Assembly: GCF_004920405.1 (NCBI RefSeq)
Contig: NZ_RFLV01000001.1
Span: forward strand, 1,426,001-1,490,000
Length of the DNA stretch: 64,000 nucleotides
From: Pseudomonas leptonychotis
Lineage (GTDB): Bacteria > Pseudomonadota > Gammaproteobacteria > Pseudomonadales > Pseudomonadaceae
Direction: 5' to 3'
Shown here: piece by piece, positions 1 through 10,775 of the stretch
Layout: every line of letters begins with the position of its first letter
Position numbering within the stretch: position 1 is the first letter of the stretch
The notes under the pieces: generated by a model
Databases searched by the model: none
What the model was told of the DNA's origin: nothing
The model's input: only the letters and a program-made list of their open reading frames with translations
Translations under genes and position numbers: made by a program

Positions 1-448
1 TGAATTGAAAAACGGTCGCGGACGCGAAGGTACCGAGCTGGCCAAGCTGCTCAACGAACGCCTCGACAGCATCCTTGACCAAGTAGCTGACTTACGCGAG
101 TTAGTGCCGCAGATGCTGGCCGCTCAGCGCCAGAAAATTCTCGACCGCTGCGCAGAAATGCACGCCGAACTTGACCCGCAGCGACTGGAGCAAGAACTGG
201 TCATGCTGGCGCAGAAAAGCGATGTTGCCGAAGAGCTCGACCGTCTCAATACGCACGTCACAGAAGTGCGCCGCGTACTGAAAACCGGCGGGCAAGCTGG
301 GCGCCGCCTGGACTTCCTGATGCAGGAACTCAACCGCGAAGCCAATACTCTCGGCTCCAAGGCCTTCGATACCCGCAGCACCCAGGCAGCGGTCAACCTC
401 AAAGTACTGATTGAACAGATGCGTGAACAAGTGCAGAACATCGAGTAA
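1..448 (+). CDS. yicC: YicC family endoribonuclease-like protein, C-terminal part (5' truncated by window edge)
   Basis: The frame is open from base 2 to the TAA at 446-448, so only about the last 148 residues of a protein of usually about 290 are present. The tail matches the YicC C-terminal domain (DUF1732): a helical, acidic and arginine-rich stretch ending in a GSKAFDTRSTQAAVNLK-type motif and EQMREQVQNIE. YicC proteins have been linked to RNA turnover and stationary-phase survival. It lies 48 bp upstream of gmk, the usual arrangement in Pseudomonas. The internal TTG at base 5 is not a real start. Function beyond the family name is inferred. Confidence 0.9.
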   Translation, partial: ELKNGRGREGTELAKLLNERLDSILDQVADLRELVPQMLAAQRQKILDRCAEMHAELDPQRLEQELVMLAQKSDVAEELDRLNTHVTEVRRVLKTGGQAGRRLDFLMQELNREANTLGSKAFDTRSTQAAVNLKVLIEQMREQVQNIE

Positions 449-493
449 GCCAAACGCCACTGCTACTCTTCGAACAACGCGTTCCAGGATTGA

Positions 494-1117
<624 letters not shown>

Positions 1118-1231
1118 CTTATCACTCGCCGGCAAATCAATGCTTCCCTTAATGCTGGTGATTTTTTAGACTATTCAGTCCGCTCGCCCATTTGGGCCTA
1201 GCTCTATTACGCATTTGCTACGAGGAACACC

Positions 1232-1495
1232 ATGGCTCGCGTTACCGTCGAAGATTGCCTGGATCACGTTGAGAACCGCTTTGAACTGGTCATGCTCGCC
1301 ACCAAGCGTTCGCGCCAACTGGCTACCGGTGGCAAAGAGCCGAAGCTGGCTTGGGAAAATGACAAGCCAACCGTGGTCGCGCTGCGTGAAATCGCCGCTG
1401 GCCTGATGAGCTACGACGTCATCGCCCAAGACGAAATCGTCGAAGAAGAGCCGCTGTTTGCTGCATTCGAGGACGAGGCGAACGAGCCTCTGTAA
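1232..1495 (+). CDS. rpoZ: RNA polymerase omega subunit
   Basis: Small subunit that wraps the C-terminal end of beta-prime, helps RNA polymerase assembly and contributes to a ppGpp-binding site. The 87 residues begin [10 protein letters not shown] and contain the family hallmark [16 protein letters not shown] at about residues 17-32, with an acidic C-terminus. The ATG at 1232 follows a good GAGG site (ACGAGGAACACC). A 114-bp gap from gmk leaves room for its own promoter, but I could not pick a convincing -35/-10 pair. It is followed 60 bp later by spoT, the standard pairing. Confidence 0.98.
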   Translation: MARVTVEDCLDHVENRFELVMLATKRSRQLATGGKEPKLAWENDKPTVVALREIAAGLMSYDVIAQDEIVEEEPLFAAFEDEANEPL

Positions 1496-1555
1496 GCCTA
1501 TGCCGGGTCGACGTCGTCAGGCGCAGAGCTATCTGAATCGGCAAGGGGAAATCCC

Positions 1556-3664
1556 ATGCCGAGCATAGACGCCCTCGCCGACAGACTTTCGACCTACCTC
1601 GACGGTGACCAGGTCAACCTGGTCCGTCGTGCTTATTTCTACGCCGAACAAGCCCACGACGGCCAACGCCGCCGCAGCGGCGAAGCCTACGTCACCCATC
1701 CCCTAGCGGTGGCGAGCATCTTGGCTGATATGCACATGGACCATCAGAGCCTGATGGCCGCCATGCTGCATGACGTGATCGAAGACACCGGCATCGCCAA
1801 AGAAGCCCTGGACGCTCAGTTCGGTGAATCTGTGGCTGAGTTGGTCGACGGGGTCAGCAAACTGACCCAGATGAACTTCGAGACCAAAGCCGAGGCCCAG
1901 GCCGAGAATTTCCAGAAAATGGCCATGGCCATGGCCCGCGATATCCGCGTGATCTTGGTCAAGCTGGCTGATCGCCTGCACAACATGCGCACCTTGGAAG
2001 TGCTGTCCGGTGAAAAACGCCGACGCATCGCCAAAGAGACCCTGGAAATCTACGCGCCGATCGCCAACCGCTTGGGCATGCACAGCATGCGCATCGAGTT
2101 CGAGGACTTGGGCTTTAAAGCCATGCACCCGATGCGCTCCGAGCGCATTCGCGCAGCGGTCAAGCGCGCTCGGGGCAACCGCAAGGAAATCGTCAACAAG
2201 ATCGAGGAGTCGATCACCCATTGCCTGACACGCGAAGGCATGGAAGGCGAGGTGTCGGGCCGCGAGAAACACCTCTACGGCATCTATCAGAAGATGCGCG
2301 GCAAGCGTCGGGCATTCAACGAAATCATGGATGTCTACGCCTTCCGCATCGTCGTCGACAAGGTCGACACCTGCTACCGCGTACTCGGCGCCGTGCATAA
2401 CCTGTACAAGCCCTTGCCCGGCCGTTTCAAGGATTACATCGCGATACCCAAGGCCAACGGTTACCAGTCGCTGCACACCACGCTGTTCGGCATGCACGGT
2501 GTGCCGATCGAGATTCAGATCCGCACCCGCGAGATGGAAGAGCTGGCCAACAACGGCATCGCCGCGCACTGGCTGTACAAATCCAACGAGGAAGACCAGC
2601 CCAAGGGCAGCCACGCCCGCGCGCGGCAATGGGTCAAGGGCGTGCTGGAAATGCAGCAACGCGCCGGCAACTCGCTGGAATTTATTGAGAGCGTGAAGAT
2701 CGACCTGTTCCCCGACGAGGTCTACGTGTTCACGCCCAAGGGCCGCATCATGGAGTTGCCGAAAGGCTCCACCGCGGTCGACTTCGCCTACGCCGTACAC
2801 ACCGATGTCGGCAACACCTGCATCGCCTGCCGGATCAACCGTCGCCTGGCGCCGCTGTCGCAAGCGCTGGAAAGTGGTTCGACGGTGGAAATCGTCAGCG
2901 CCCCTGGCGCACGGCCAAACCCGGCCTGGTTGAGCTTTGTCGTCACCGGCAAGGCGCGTACGCACATTCGCCACGCACTGAAACTGCAGCGCCGCTCAGA
3001 ATCCATCAGCCTCGGCGAACGCCTGCTGAACAAAGTGCTCGCCAGCTTCGACAGCCGTGTCGACAAGCTCTCGCCCGAGCGGGTGCAGGCGGTACTCAGC
3101 GAATACCATCAAGAAGTCATTGAAGACTTGCTGGAAGACATCGGCCTCGGCAACCGCATGGCTTATGTGGTGGCGCGCCGCCTGCTCAGCGACAGCAACG
3201 AGACCCTGCCGAGCAGTGAAGGTCCACTGGCGATTCGTGGCACCGAAGGCTTGGTGCTGAGCTACGCCAAGTGCTGCACACCGATCCCAGGCGACCCGAT
3301 TGTCGGCCATCTGTCTGCCGGTAAAGGCATGGTGGTGCATTTGGATAGCTGCAAGAACATTGGCGAAATCCGCCATAACCCAGAAAAGTGCATTCAGCTG
3401 TCCTGGGCCAAAGATGTTACCGGCGAGTTCAATGTCGAGCTGCGCGTCGAGCTGGAGCATCAGCGCGGCCTGATCGCCCTGTTAGCCGGCAGCGTCAATG
3501 CCGCCGATGGCAACATCGAGAAGATCAGCATGGATGAGCGCGATGGTCGCATCAGCGTCGTACAGCTCGTCGTTAGCGTGCATGACCGCGTGCACCTGGC
3601 ACGGGTGATCAGAAAGCTGCGCGGGCTGATTGGGGTTATACGCATCACCCGCGCCCGCGGCTGA
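1556..3664 (+). CDS. spoT: Bifunctional (p)ppGpp synthetase/hydrolase SpoT
   Basis: Makes and, mainly, degrades the stringent-response alarmone (p)ppGpp. 702 residues, the usual length for Pseudomonas SpoT. Domains in order: N-terminal HD hydrolase domain with the HD pair at about residues 72-73 (AMLHDVIEDT) and the DRLHNMRTL motif; synthetase domain with GRFKDYIAIPKANGYQSLHT at about 300; TGS domain beginning DEVYVFTPKG at about 385; a conserved cysteine-containing region (YAKCCTPIPGD at about 570); and a C-terminal ACT domain. The hydrolase motifs are intact. The ATG at 1556 follows AAGGGGAAATCCC. It is probably cotranscribed with rpoZ. Confidence 0.98.
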   Translation: MPSIDALADRLSTYLDGDQVNLVRRAYFYAEQAHDGQRRRSGEAYVTHPLAVASILADMHMDHQSLMAAMLHDVIEDTGIAKEALDAQFGESVAELVDGVSKLTQMNFETKAEAQAENFQKMAMAMARDIRVILVKLADRLHNMRTLEVLSGEKRRRIAKETLEIYAPIANRLGMHSMRIEFEDLGFKAMHPMRSERIRAAVKRARGNRKEIVNKIEESITHCLTREGMEGEVSGREKHLYGIYQKMRGKRRAFNEIMDVYAFRIVVDKVDTCYRVLGAVHNLYKPLPGRFKDYIAIPKANGYQSLHTTLFGMHGVPIEIQIRTREMEELANNGIAAHWLYKSNEEDQPKGSHARARQWVKGVLEMQQRAGNSLEFIESVKIDLFPDEVYVFTPKGRIMELPKGSTAVDFAYAVHTDVGNTCIACRINRRLAPLSQALESGSTVEIVSAPGARPNPAWLSFVVTGKARTHIRHALKLQRRSESISLGERLLNKVLASFDSRVDKLSPERVQAVLSEYHQEVIEDLLEDIGLGNRMAYVVARRLLSDSNETLPSSEGPLAIRGTEGLVLSYAKCCTPIPGDPIVGHLSAGKGMVVHLDSCKNIGEIRHNPEKCIQLSWAKDVTGEFNVELRVELEHQRGLIALLAGSVNAADGNIEKISMDERDGRISVVQLVVSVHDRVHLARVIRKLRGLIGVIRITRARG

Positions 3665-3812
3665 TACATCACACCACTCACATTCGCCGACTTTCAACCC
3701 AGCTGTACTTTGACAGTACCTGTGGCTTTCCCCCACCCTAGGCAATCTAACTGGCAGTACGCACTCAATGCGTCATTGCCACGTTTCCCTAAACCGTTTT
3801 GTAGGAGTTCCC

Positions 3813-4193
3813 ATGAGCAAGAGCGTTATCACCAGCGACAAAGCCCCGGCCGCCATCGGTCCCTACTCCCAAGCGATCAAGGCGGGCAATACCGTCTACA
3901 TGTCCGGGCAGATCCCGCTGGACCCGAAAACCATGGAGCTGGTCGAAGGCTTCGAAGCCCAAACCGTGCAGGTGTTCGAGAACCTCAAAGCCGTTGCCGA
4001 AGCGGCCGGCGGCTCGTTCAAGGACATCGTCAAACTGAACATCTTCCTTACCGACCTGTCGAATTTCGCCACGGTCAATGAAGTGATGAGCCGTTACTTC
4101 GAGCAACCCTACCCTGCCCGCGCCGCCATCGGCGTTGCCGCGCTGCCGCGCGGATCACAGGTGGAAATGGACGCTATTCTGGTTATCGAATAA
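3813..4193 (+). CDS. ridA: RidA family reactive intermediate (enamine/imine) deaminase
   Basis: Hydrolyses reactive 2-aminoacrylate-type enamines released by PLP enzymes such as threonine dehydratase. 126 residues from the ATG at 3813, chosen over an in-frame upstream start at 3768 because GTAGGAG sits just before it and family members begin MSKxVI. The conserved substrate-binding arginine is at about residue 103 in YPARAAIG, and the SGQIPLDP loop at about 31-38 is typical. It lies 148 bp downstream of spoT and ends in a rho-independent terminator. Confidence 0.95.
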   Translation: MSKSVITSDKAPAAIGPYSQAIKAGNTVYMSGQIPLDPKTMELVEGFEAQTVQVFENLKAVAEAAGGSFKDIVKLNIFLTDLSNFATVNEVMSRYFEQPYPARAAIGVAALPRGSQVEMDAILVIE

Positions 4194-4200
4194 GTCCCTC

Positions 4201-4229
4201 AGCGGGGTCATAACCGCCCCGCTCTTTTT
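4201..4229 (+). terminator. Rho-independent terminator after ridA
   Basis: The 7-bp arms AGCGGGG (4201-4207) and CCCCGCT (4217-4223) are complementary and are followed by CTTTTT. It sits 8 bp after the ridA stop and just ahead of the lipoprotein gene. Confidence 0.85.
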
Positions 4230-4241
4230 GAGGATGCGCCC

Positions 4242-4976
4242 ATGCGCGGTCTATTTGTTGCCTTGATCTCCAGCGCCCTGCTTAGCGGGTGCGCCAGCAC
4301 GCCACAAGACCCCAGCGGAACATGGGTTAACCAAGCGGTTATCGACGCGGCTGTCGACGATGGCAATCTGCGTGAAGCCCTGCTCGCCTATGGTCCAAAC
4401 CTGGAATGGCAGATCGACAGCCAGCGCCAACAGGCTCGGTTCAGCAACGGTTTTGAGCGCGGCGAAGGCACCTTTGAACGTCAGGCTGACGGCCATCTAA
4501 GCGTGCACTTCCAAGGTGATTTTCACGAGTCGCTGAGCGTCACGGACGGCGAACTGCTGCAGGCGCAAAGTGATGCCTGGCCCGAGCAGCGTTTTGTCCG
4601 TGTAGCGGCAGCGGCCGACCCCATTGCGCCACTTGGCAGCAGCTTCGAGCACGCTTTATACAGCGCCTACTTGGGTGGCACCTGGCTGATTAAGGAGGGG
4701 CTTGGCGAAGGCGGTTTAGTGGTGTTCCAAGCCGATGGTGGCTTGCAAGGTCTGCCGGGCGCCGAGCGCTATGCGTTGTGTTTAGCCGGTGATTGCGCGG
4801 CCATGAGCGGTGAGTTCGACAGCCTCTGGCTGCAACTGGGCGACCAAGGGCAAAGCTGGTTGTTCGAGCGCGAAGGCAATCAGCTGCGCATCTTCCAGGC
4901 ACTCAATCGTTCACAGATCGATGAAGTGCCTAACTTCTACAAAGGCCAGCAGCGCTGGCTGCTGGTCAAGCGCTAA
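4242..4976 (+). CDS. Small putative lipoprotein of unknown function
   Basis: 244 residues. The N-terminus MRGLFVALISSALLSGC is a lipoprotein signal with lipobox LSGC, so Cys17 would be lipidated and the protein anchored in the envelope. The mature part contains repeated short strand-forming segments (GTWVNQ, GTFERQADGHLSVHF, GTWLIKEGL) suggesting a beta-rich fold, but I do not recognise a domain. PAO1 has a hypothetical gene in the same place after ridA, from memory. It is separated from ridA by a terminator and converges with the epimerase gene, so it probably has its own promoter. Confidence 0.8.
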   Translation: MRGLFVALISSALLSGCASTPQDPSGTWVNQAVIDAAVDDGNLREALLAYGPNLEWQIDSQRQQARFSNGFERGEGTFERQADGHLSVHFQGDFHESLSVTDGELLQAQSDAWPEQRFVRVAAAADPIAPLGSSFEHALYSAYLGGTWLIKEGLGEGGLVVFQADGGLQGLPGAERYALCLAGDCAAMSGEFDSLWLQLGDQGQSWLFEREGNQLRIFQALNRSQIDEVPNFYKGQQRWLLVKR

Positions 4977-4992
4977 GCCGCGCTGAACGTTA

Positions 4993-5847
4993 CTACTGCG
5001 CCAGAATCGCCCGGTAACCCTCGCGGTAGCTTGGATAGTGTGGCGCCCAACCCAGGGCGCGCGCGCGCGCATTGCTGCAACGTTTGCTGCCAGAACGGCG
5101 CACCGTCGACTGCTCGGACCAATGGCTGACATCCAGCTGCTCGCGCAACCATGCCACCACCTCATGCAGCGGCGCTGGCTGGTTGTCGACGCCGATGTAG
5201 CAATCCTCCAGCAGCACCCCACCGGCATCGGCCTGCAGCAGATAAGCCAGTAGCCCGGCCGCGTCATCGACATGAATGCGGTTGCCGTACAGTGGCGGCT
5301 CACTGACCACCCGACACCCCTGGCGCACCTGCTTGAGCAACCACTCGCGGCCGGGCCCGTAGATGCCGGTGAGCCTTACCACGCTGGCTGGAAGACCGCA
5401 GTGCAAGGCCATCTGCTCGGCTTCACGCATGATCCGCCCAGAATAGCTCTCGGCTTCTGCCGGGGAGGTTTCGTCGATCCACTCACCTAGTTGCTGGCCA
5501 TACACGCCGCTGCTGGAGACAAACAGCAGCCGCTTAGGCCGCTGGCCCTGTTGCGCCAGCCAGCCGAGCACATGGCGCAGGCCATCGACATAAGCCGCGC
5601 GATAGCCGGCTTCGTCGTGCTCACTAGCCGCCGCGCAATACACCAGGTAATCCAGCGCCTCGCTCGGCCAGGCGGCCGGGCAGGCGTCAGCATGCAGATC
5701 AGCGGCAACCGGACGAATGCCCTCCGGCAGCAACGCCACCGAGCGGCGCAGGCCATACACCGTCCAACCCACAGTATTCAGCTGCTGCCCCAGACGGCCA
5801 CCGACATCACCGCAACCGGCGATTAGCAGCGTTTTACCCAGCGTCAT
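4993..5847 (-). CDS. NAD-dependent epimerase/dehydratase family protein (YeeZ-like SDR)
   Basis: 284 residues with an N-terminal Rossmann motif GCGDVGGRLG at about residues 9-18 (NAD(P)-binding) and the segment SSSGVYGQQLG near 110, which supplies the serine and tyrosine expected of an extended SDR active site. The lysine of the usual YxxxK is not obvious, as in other atypical SDR_a5/YeeZ-like proteins. The ATG at 5847 is preferred over 5853 because AAGGA lies 6 nt before it. It follows nuoN by only 22 bp on the same strand and so is probably read as the last gene of the nuo transcript. Substrate unknown. Confidence 0.85.
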   Translation of the reverse strand: MTLGKTLLIAGCGDVGGRLGQQLNTVGWTVYGLRRSVALLPEGIRPVAADLHADACPAAWPSEALDYLVYCAAASEHDEAGYRAAYVDGLRHVLGWLAQQGQRPKRLLFVSSSGVYGQQLGEWIDETSPAEAESYSGRIMREAEQMALHCGLPASVVRLTGIYGPGREWLLKQVRQGCRVVSEPPLYGNRIHVDDAAGLLAYLLQADAGGVLLEDCYIGVDNQPAPLHEVVAWLREQLDVSHWSEQSTVRRSGSKRCSNARARALGWAPHYPSYREGYRAILAQ

Positions 5848-5869
5848 GCGCATTCCTTGTTGAGGTCAC

Positions 5870-7345
5870 TCACGGCAGCACAGCTACCAATCCAGCCTGC
5901 TGCACCAGCTCCAGCAGCGGCTGCGGATACACGCCAAGGGCGAAGGCCAATACCGCCACCACCAGCAACATGATCCCGCCAGCCCGTTGCGCCCAATTAA
6001 ACGGCGCATCGTGGCGATGCATGTTGGCTTCGGCCATAAACAGGGTGACCATCACCCGGAGGTAATAGAAAACGCCAATGGCGCTGCCGATTACCAAGGC
6101 ACCCAGCAGCCACCATTGCTGCGATTGCACACCGGCTGCAACCACGTAGAACTTGCCGATAAAACCGGCCGTGAGCGGGATACCGGCCAGCGACAGCATC
6201 ATCACGGTGAGCACAGCGGTCAGGTACGGACGGCGCCAGAACAAACCACGGTATTCAAACAAGGCATCGGCGTCGCGGCCACTGTAAGGCGTGGACATCA
6301 GGGTGATCACGCCGAAGGCGCCGAGACTGGTCAGCACATAGGTCGCCAGGTACACACCCACCGCTTCAACGGCCAGGCCTTTACTGGCGATCAGCGCCAC
6401 TAGCAGGTAGCCGAAGTGGGCGATGGAGGAATAACCGAGCAGGCGCTTGAGGTTGTTCTGCAACAGCGCCAGCAGGTTGCCGAAGATGATCGAGGCAATG
6501 GCGATCAGTGTCAGCAGGTCATTCAACCAACCACCCGCCATCGCCGGCGACATCTGATACAGGCGCAGCAGCACGGCAAATACCGCCACCTTGCTGGCCG
6601 TGGCGAGAAAAGCTGCCACCGGCGCTGGCGCGCCTTCGTAGACATCCGGCGTCCACAGATGGAACGGCACCAACGATAGCTTGAAGGCCAGACCAATCAG
6701 CATCATGCCCACGCCTAACTGTGCGAGCATGCTCGGCAGGCCATCGGCGGCCAACTGGGCGCCGATGCCGGCGAACGTCAGGCTGCCCGATTCGGCATAC
6801 AGCAGCGCCATGCCAAACAGCAAAAACGCGCTGCCTGCGGCCGACAACACCATGTATTTGATGCCGGCTTCCAGCGAGCGTTTGTTGAAGAAGGCGTAGG
6901 CGATCATGCCGTAGGTCGGCACTGAGAGCAGCTCCAGGCCGATAAACAGCCCGGCCAGATGCTGCGCGCTGACCAGCACCAGGCCACCGGCAGCCGACAG
7001 CAGCATCAGCAGGTACAGCTCTTCACGGTTGCCCGGATAGCCCTTACCGGACTCACCGCCCAAGTAGGCGTGAGTCAGCGTCACGCAGGCCAGGGTCGCG
7101 GCCAGCACCAGCGCCATGTAATAGCAGGCGAACTTATCCACCAGCAACAGCGGCGTGACCTGAATAGGCGTGACTTCAAGCGCCGGCAGCAGCGACAGCA
7201 GAGCCAGGTTGAGGCCCAGCACCGACAAGCCAAAGGTCAGGGTGTGGTGGCGCTTCCAGGCGATGGCGAGCATCACCAGCACCACGGTGGCGCTGGTGAT
7301 CAGCAACGGCAGCAGCGCGATGAAGTGTTGAGTCGTCAGTTGCAT
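5870..7345 (-). CDS. nuoN: NADH-quinone oxidoreductase subunit N
   Basis: Antiporter-like proton-pumping membrane subunit of complex I, sitting in the inner membrane next to NuoK. 491 residues from the ATG at 7345 (MQLTTQHFIALLPLL), preferred over upstream in-frame starts because family members begin this way and GGAAAG lies just before. About 14 hydrophobic helices are visible, with the conserved FKLSLVPFHLWTPDVYEGAP segment near the middle (pumping-channel lysine and proline-broken helix). It overlaps no other gene and starts 24 bp after the nuoM stop. Last structural gene of the nuo operon. Confidence 0.96.
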   Translation of the reverse strand: MQLTTQHFIALLPLLITSATVVLVMLAIAWKRHHTLTFGLSVLGLNLALLSLLPALEVTPIQVTPLLLVDKFACYYMALVLAATLACVTLTHAYLGGESGKGYPGNREELYLLMLLSAAGGLVLVSAQHLAGLFIGLELLSVPTYGMIAYAFFNKRSLEAGIKYMVLSAAGSAFLLFGMALLYAESGSLTFAGIGAQLAADGLPSMLAQLGVGMMLIGLAFKLSLVPFHLWTPDVYEGAPAPVAAFLATASKVAVFAVLLRLYQMSPAMAGGWLNDLLTLIAIASIIFGNLLALLQNNLKRLLGYSSIAHFGYLLVALIASKGLAVEAVGVYLATYVLTSLGAFGVITLMSTPYSGRDADALFEYRGLFWRRPYLTAVLTVMMLSLAGIPLTAGFIGKFYVVAAGVQSQQWWLLGALVIGSAIGVFYYLRVMVTLFMAEANMHRHDAPFNWAQRAGGIMLLVVAVLAFALGVYPQPLLELVQQAGLVAVLP

Positions 7346-7368
7346 AGCATGGCTTTCCATTAAGCCGC

Positions 7369-8910
7369 TCACCGGGCCAGAACAGGTTGATTGAGGGCAT
7401 TACCCAGCCACTGCTGCACGCCTTGCATGCTGGCGGCGGAGGTATCGAGCACCGGCTGCGGGTAGACCCCCAGCAGAATAAGCAGCACGGCGAGGCCGAG
7501 CACCATGCTCAACTCGCGCACCTGCAAGCCTGGTAACGCAGTATCTGCCTTGGCCGGGCCGAAAAAGGCGCGGTGAATCATGATCAGCGCGTAGACCGAA
7601 CCGAATACCAGGCCGGTGGCGGCCACGATGGTGACCCACGGCGCGCTCTGGAAACTGCCGAGCAGAATCAGGAACTCACCGACAAAGTTACCGGTACCCG
7701 GCAGACCCAGCGCCGCAGCGGCGAAGAACAGGCTCAGCGCCGGCAGCCAGGGCATACGCGCCCAGATACCGCCCATCTCGCGCATGTCGCGGGTATGCAG
7801 GCGCTCATAGAGCTGACCGCAGAGGATAAACAGCGCCGCCGCCGATAAGCCGTGAGCGAGCATCTGCACCACTGCGCCCTGCAGGGCGATCTCGCTGGCG
7901 GAATAAATCGCGATCAGCACAAAGCCCATGTGCGACACGCTGGAGTAGGCCACCAGCCGCTTGATGTCGGTTTGCGCGAACGACAGCAGCGCGCCGTAGA
8001 TGATGGCGAATACGCCGAGCCACTGGGCAATCGGGGCAAACTCGGCCGAGGCGTTGGGGAACAGCGGCAAAGCAAAGCGCAACAGACCGTAGGCCGCGGT
8101 TTTCAGCAAAATACCGGCCAAGTCCACCGAACCAGCAGTAGGCGCCTGGGCGTGGGCATCCGGCAGCCAGGAGTGGAACGGCACCACCGGGAACTTAACC
8201 GCGAAAGCGATAAAGAAACCGAGCATGAGGATGTATTCGGTGCCGGCACTCATCTTGGTTTGCAGCAGGTCGGCGTAGTTAAACGTCAGTACGCCGGTCT
8301 GATTGAAGTGCACAAACACCAGGCCGAGAATCGCCAGCAGCATGATCAGGCCGCTGGCCTGGGTAAAGATAAAGAACTTGGTGGCGGCGGTGATGCGCGT
8401 CTTGCCGTCACTGCCGCTGTGCCCCCAGAGCGCGATGAGGAAGAACATCGGCACCAGCATCATTTCCCAGAAGAAGAAGAACAGAAACAGATCGACGGCA
8501 AGGAACACGCCGACCACGCCACCGAGAATCCACATCAGGTTGAGATGAAAGAAACCGACGCGGTTCTGGATTTCGTTCCATGAGCACAGCACCGAGAGCA
8601 CACCGAGCAAGCCGGTAAGGCTGATCATCAATACAGAGAGGCCATCCAGCGCCAGATGCACGCTGATACCGAAACGCTCAATCCACGGCACCTGAAACTC
8701 GGCCGCCCACTGCGGAGCCGCGCCAGGCCCATTACCAGGAGCAGGCGCCAAGCTGAAGTCACCGGTGGCCCACAGCCACAGGCCCAGAGCAAACAACAGG
8801 CCCATGGTTAACAGGGCAATCCAGCGCGGCAGCACGTTGCCGAAGCGCTCGAACTGCCAGCACAGCAAGCCGCCGATAAAGGGGATCAGGATTAGCCAGG
8901 GCAGAATCAT
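7369..8910 (-). CDS. nuoM: NADH-quinone oxidoreductase subunit M
   Basis: Antiporter-like proton-pumping subunit of complex I (513 residues, about 14 transmembrane helices). Diagnostic segments are FFFFFWEMMLVPMFFLIALWG (TM5 region with the conserved glutamate), AVKFPVVPFHSWLPDAHAQAP (TM8 lysine and broken helix) and LVAYSSVSHMGFVLIAI. It lies between nuoL and nuoN, 14 bp after nuoL, with a weak ribosome-binding site, consistent with translational coupling within the operon. Confidence 0.97.
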   Translation of the reverse strand: MILPWLILIPFIGGLLCWQFERFGNVLPRWIALLTMGLLFALGLWLWATGDFSLAPAPGNGPGAAPQWAAEFQVPWIERFGISVHLALDGLSVLMISLTGLLGVLSVLCSWNEIQNRVGFFHLNLMWILGGVVGVFLAVDLFLFFFFWEMMLVPMFFLIALWGHSGSDGKTRITAATKFFIFTQASGLIMLLAILGLVFVHFNQTGVLTFNYADLLQTKMSAGTEYILMLGFFIAFAVKFPVVPFHSWLPDAHAQAPTAGSVDLAGILLKTAAYGLLRFALPLFPNASAEFAPIAQWLGVFAIIYGALLSFAQTDIKRLVAYSSVSHMGFVLIAIYSASEIALQGAVVQMLAHGLSAAALFILCGQLYERLHTRDMREMGGIWARMPWLPALSLFFAAAALGLPGTGNFVGEFLILLGSFQSAPWVTIVAATGLVFGSVYALIMIHRAFFGPAKADTALPGLQVRELSMVLGLAVLLILLGVYPQPVLDTSAASMQGVQQWLGNALNQPVLAR

Positions 8911-8924
8911 CAGGCTGTTTTTCC

Positions 8925-10775
8925 TTAATTCAGAAACAGGAGGACGGCGAGCACCAGCACGGCACCCCCGGCAATCGACGTGGCATACCAGCGCACTTGG
9001 CCGGTCTCGCTGCTAGCCAGCAAGGCGTTGCCGCCTCGCGCCAGACGCGGAATCAGGCCAATGCTGCGGTCAATCGGGTCACGCCCGAGCAACCGGCAAA
9101 GCAACAGGTAAGGCTGCACAAATAGCTTGTCGTAAAGCCAGTCAAAGCCCCAGGCGGCGAACCACCAGGCCGACAGAAAGCGCCCCGGCGCACTCTGCGC
9201 CACCGCCGTGGCAAACCGACGCTTGCCGAGGAACAGCAGTGCGGCCAGGACGATGCCGATGATGGCGATGGCACCCGAGGCGATTTCCAGGCTGTGCTTG
9301 GCCTCACCGCCGGCATGGCCGACGCTCTGCGGCAACACGCCAGCCAGCGGTGGGCTGATCAGCGCGCCGATAAAGGTCGACAACACAATCAGCGTTACCA
9401 ACGGCAGCCAGTGGGCGACGCCATGGCCGGCATGGGCTTCGGTCTTCTGCTCACCGTGGAAGGCGATAAAGATCAGGCGGAAGGTGTAGAGCGAGGTCAG
9501 GAAAGCACCCGTCAACCCAGCGTAGAGCAGCCATTGGTGGCCGCTGGCAAAGGCCTCCCAAAGAATTTCATCTTTGGAGTAGAAGCCCGCGGTGATCAGC
9601 GGCAATGCCGCCAGCGCCGCACCGCCGACAATAAAGCTGGCGTAAGCCAGTGGCAGTTTTTTCCACAGCCCGCCCATCTTGAAGATGTTCTGCTCGTGGT
9701 GGCAGGCGTTGATCACCGCACCGGAAGCCAGGAACAGCAGCGCCTTAAAGAAGGCATGGGTCATCAAATGGAAGATCGCCGCGTCCCAGGCCCCTACGCC
9801 GAGGGCGAGGAACATGTAGCCGATCTGGCTCATGGTCGAGTACGCAAGGATGCGCTTGATATCGGTCTGCACCAGCGCGGCAAAACCGGCCAGCACCAGA
9901 GTAACGCCGCCGACGATGCCGACCAGTTCGAGGATGTCCGGGGTCAGCAGGAACAGGCCGTGGGTGCGCGCAATCAGGTAAACGCCCGCGGTGACCATGG
10001 TCGCCGCGTGGATCAGTGCCGACACCGGGGTCGGGCCGGCCATCGCGTCGGCCAGCCAGGTCTGTAGCGGCAGCTGCGCGGATTTACCGACCGCGCCGCC
10101 GAGCAGCATCAGGGTGGCGATCCACAGCCAGCTGTCACCTTCCACATACTTCTGCGGCGCCAGCACCATCAGCTCCTGAATATTCAGGGTGCCCAGATGG
10201 AGGAACAGAATAAACAGGCCGATGGCCATAAACACGTCGCCGATGCGGGTGACGATAAACGCCTTAAGCGCCGCGTTGCCGTTAGCGCTGTGCTTGAAGT
10301 AGAAGCCGATCAGCAGGTAGGAACACAGCCCCACGCCTTCCCAGCCGAAATACAGCATCAACAAGTTATCGCCAAGCACCAGCAGCAGCATGCTGAAGAT
10401 AAACAGGTTGGTGTAGGCAAAGAAGCGCGAGTAGCCCTCCTCCCCGCGCATGTACCAACTGGCGAACAGGTGGATCAGAAAACCCACGCCAGTCACCACG
10501 CCGAGCATGGTCACGGACAAGCCATCCAGATACAGGGTGAAGCTCGGCGCAAAACCTCCGACATTTATCCACTGCCACAACACCTGGGTGAATACGCCGT
10601 CTGCCGGCGGGTTGAGGTTGAATTGCACAATCACCCAGGCTGCCGTCAAGGCGGACAGCCCCACTGAACCGACGCCAATCAACGCCGCCAGGCTCTCGGA
10701 AATACGCCCACGGGAGAAGGCCAGCAGGAACCAGCCCAGCAGCGGAAAAAGGCACGTCAAAAATAGAAGGTTCAT
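8925..10775 (-). CDS. nuoL: NADH-quinone oxidoreductase subunit L
   Basis: Distal proton-pumping subunit of complex I. 616 residues: about 14 core transmembrane helices, then the hydrophilic lateral helix and a final membrane anchor ([14 protein letters not shown]). Conserved features are [17 protein letters not shown] (glutamate of TM5), [32 protein letters not shown] (TM7-8 lysine) and [18 protein letters not shown]. Its start codon overlaps the nuoK stop (ATGA at 10772-10775). Confidence 0.97.
   Translation of the reverse strand: MNLLFLTCLFPLLGWFLLAFSRGRISESLAALIGVGSVGLSALTAAWVIVQFNLNPPADGVFTQVLWQWINVGGFAPSFTLYLDGLSVTMLGVVTGVGFLIHLFASWYMRGEEGYSRFFAYTNLFIFSMLLLVLGDNLLMLYFGWEGVGLCSYLLIGFYFKHSANGNAALKAFIVTRIGDVFMAIGLFILFLHLGTLNIQELMVLAPQKYVEGDSWLWIATLMLLGGAVGKSAQLPLQTWLADAMAGPTPVSALIHAATMVTAGVYLIARTHGLFLLTPDILELVGIVGGVTLVLAGFAALVQTDIKRILAYSTMSQIGYMFLALGVGAWDAAIFHLMTHAFFKALLFLASGAVINACHHEQNIFKMGGLWKKLPLAYASFIVGGAALAALPLITAGFYSKDEILWEAFASGHQWLLYAGLTGAFLTSLYTFRLIFIAFHGEQKTEAHAGHGVAHWLPLVTLIVLSTFIGALISPPLAGVLPQSVGHAGGEAKHSLEIASGAIAIIGIVLAALLFLGKRRFATAVAQSAPGRFLSAWWFAAWGFDWLYDKLFVQPYLLLCRLLGRDPIDRSIGLIPRLARGGNALLASSETGQVRWYATSIAGGAVLVLAVLLFLN

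Noticed and set aside
1703..2974. Long open frame on the minus strand opposite spoT
   Set aside because: Antisense shadow of spoT with no protein-like features.
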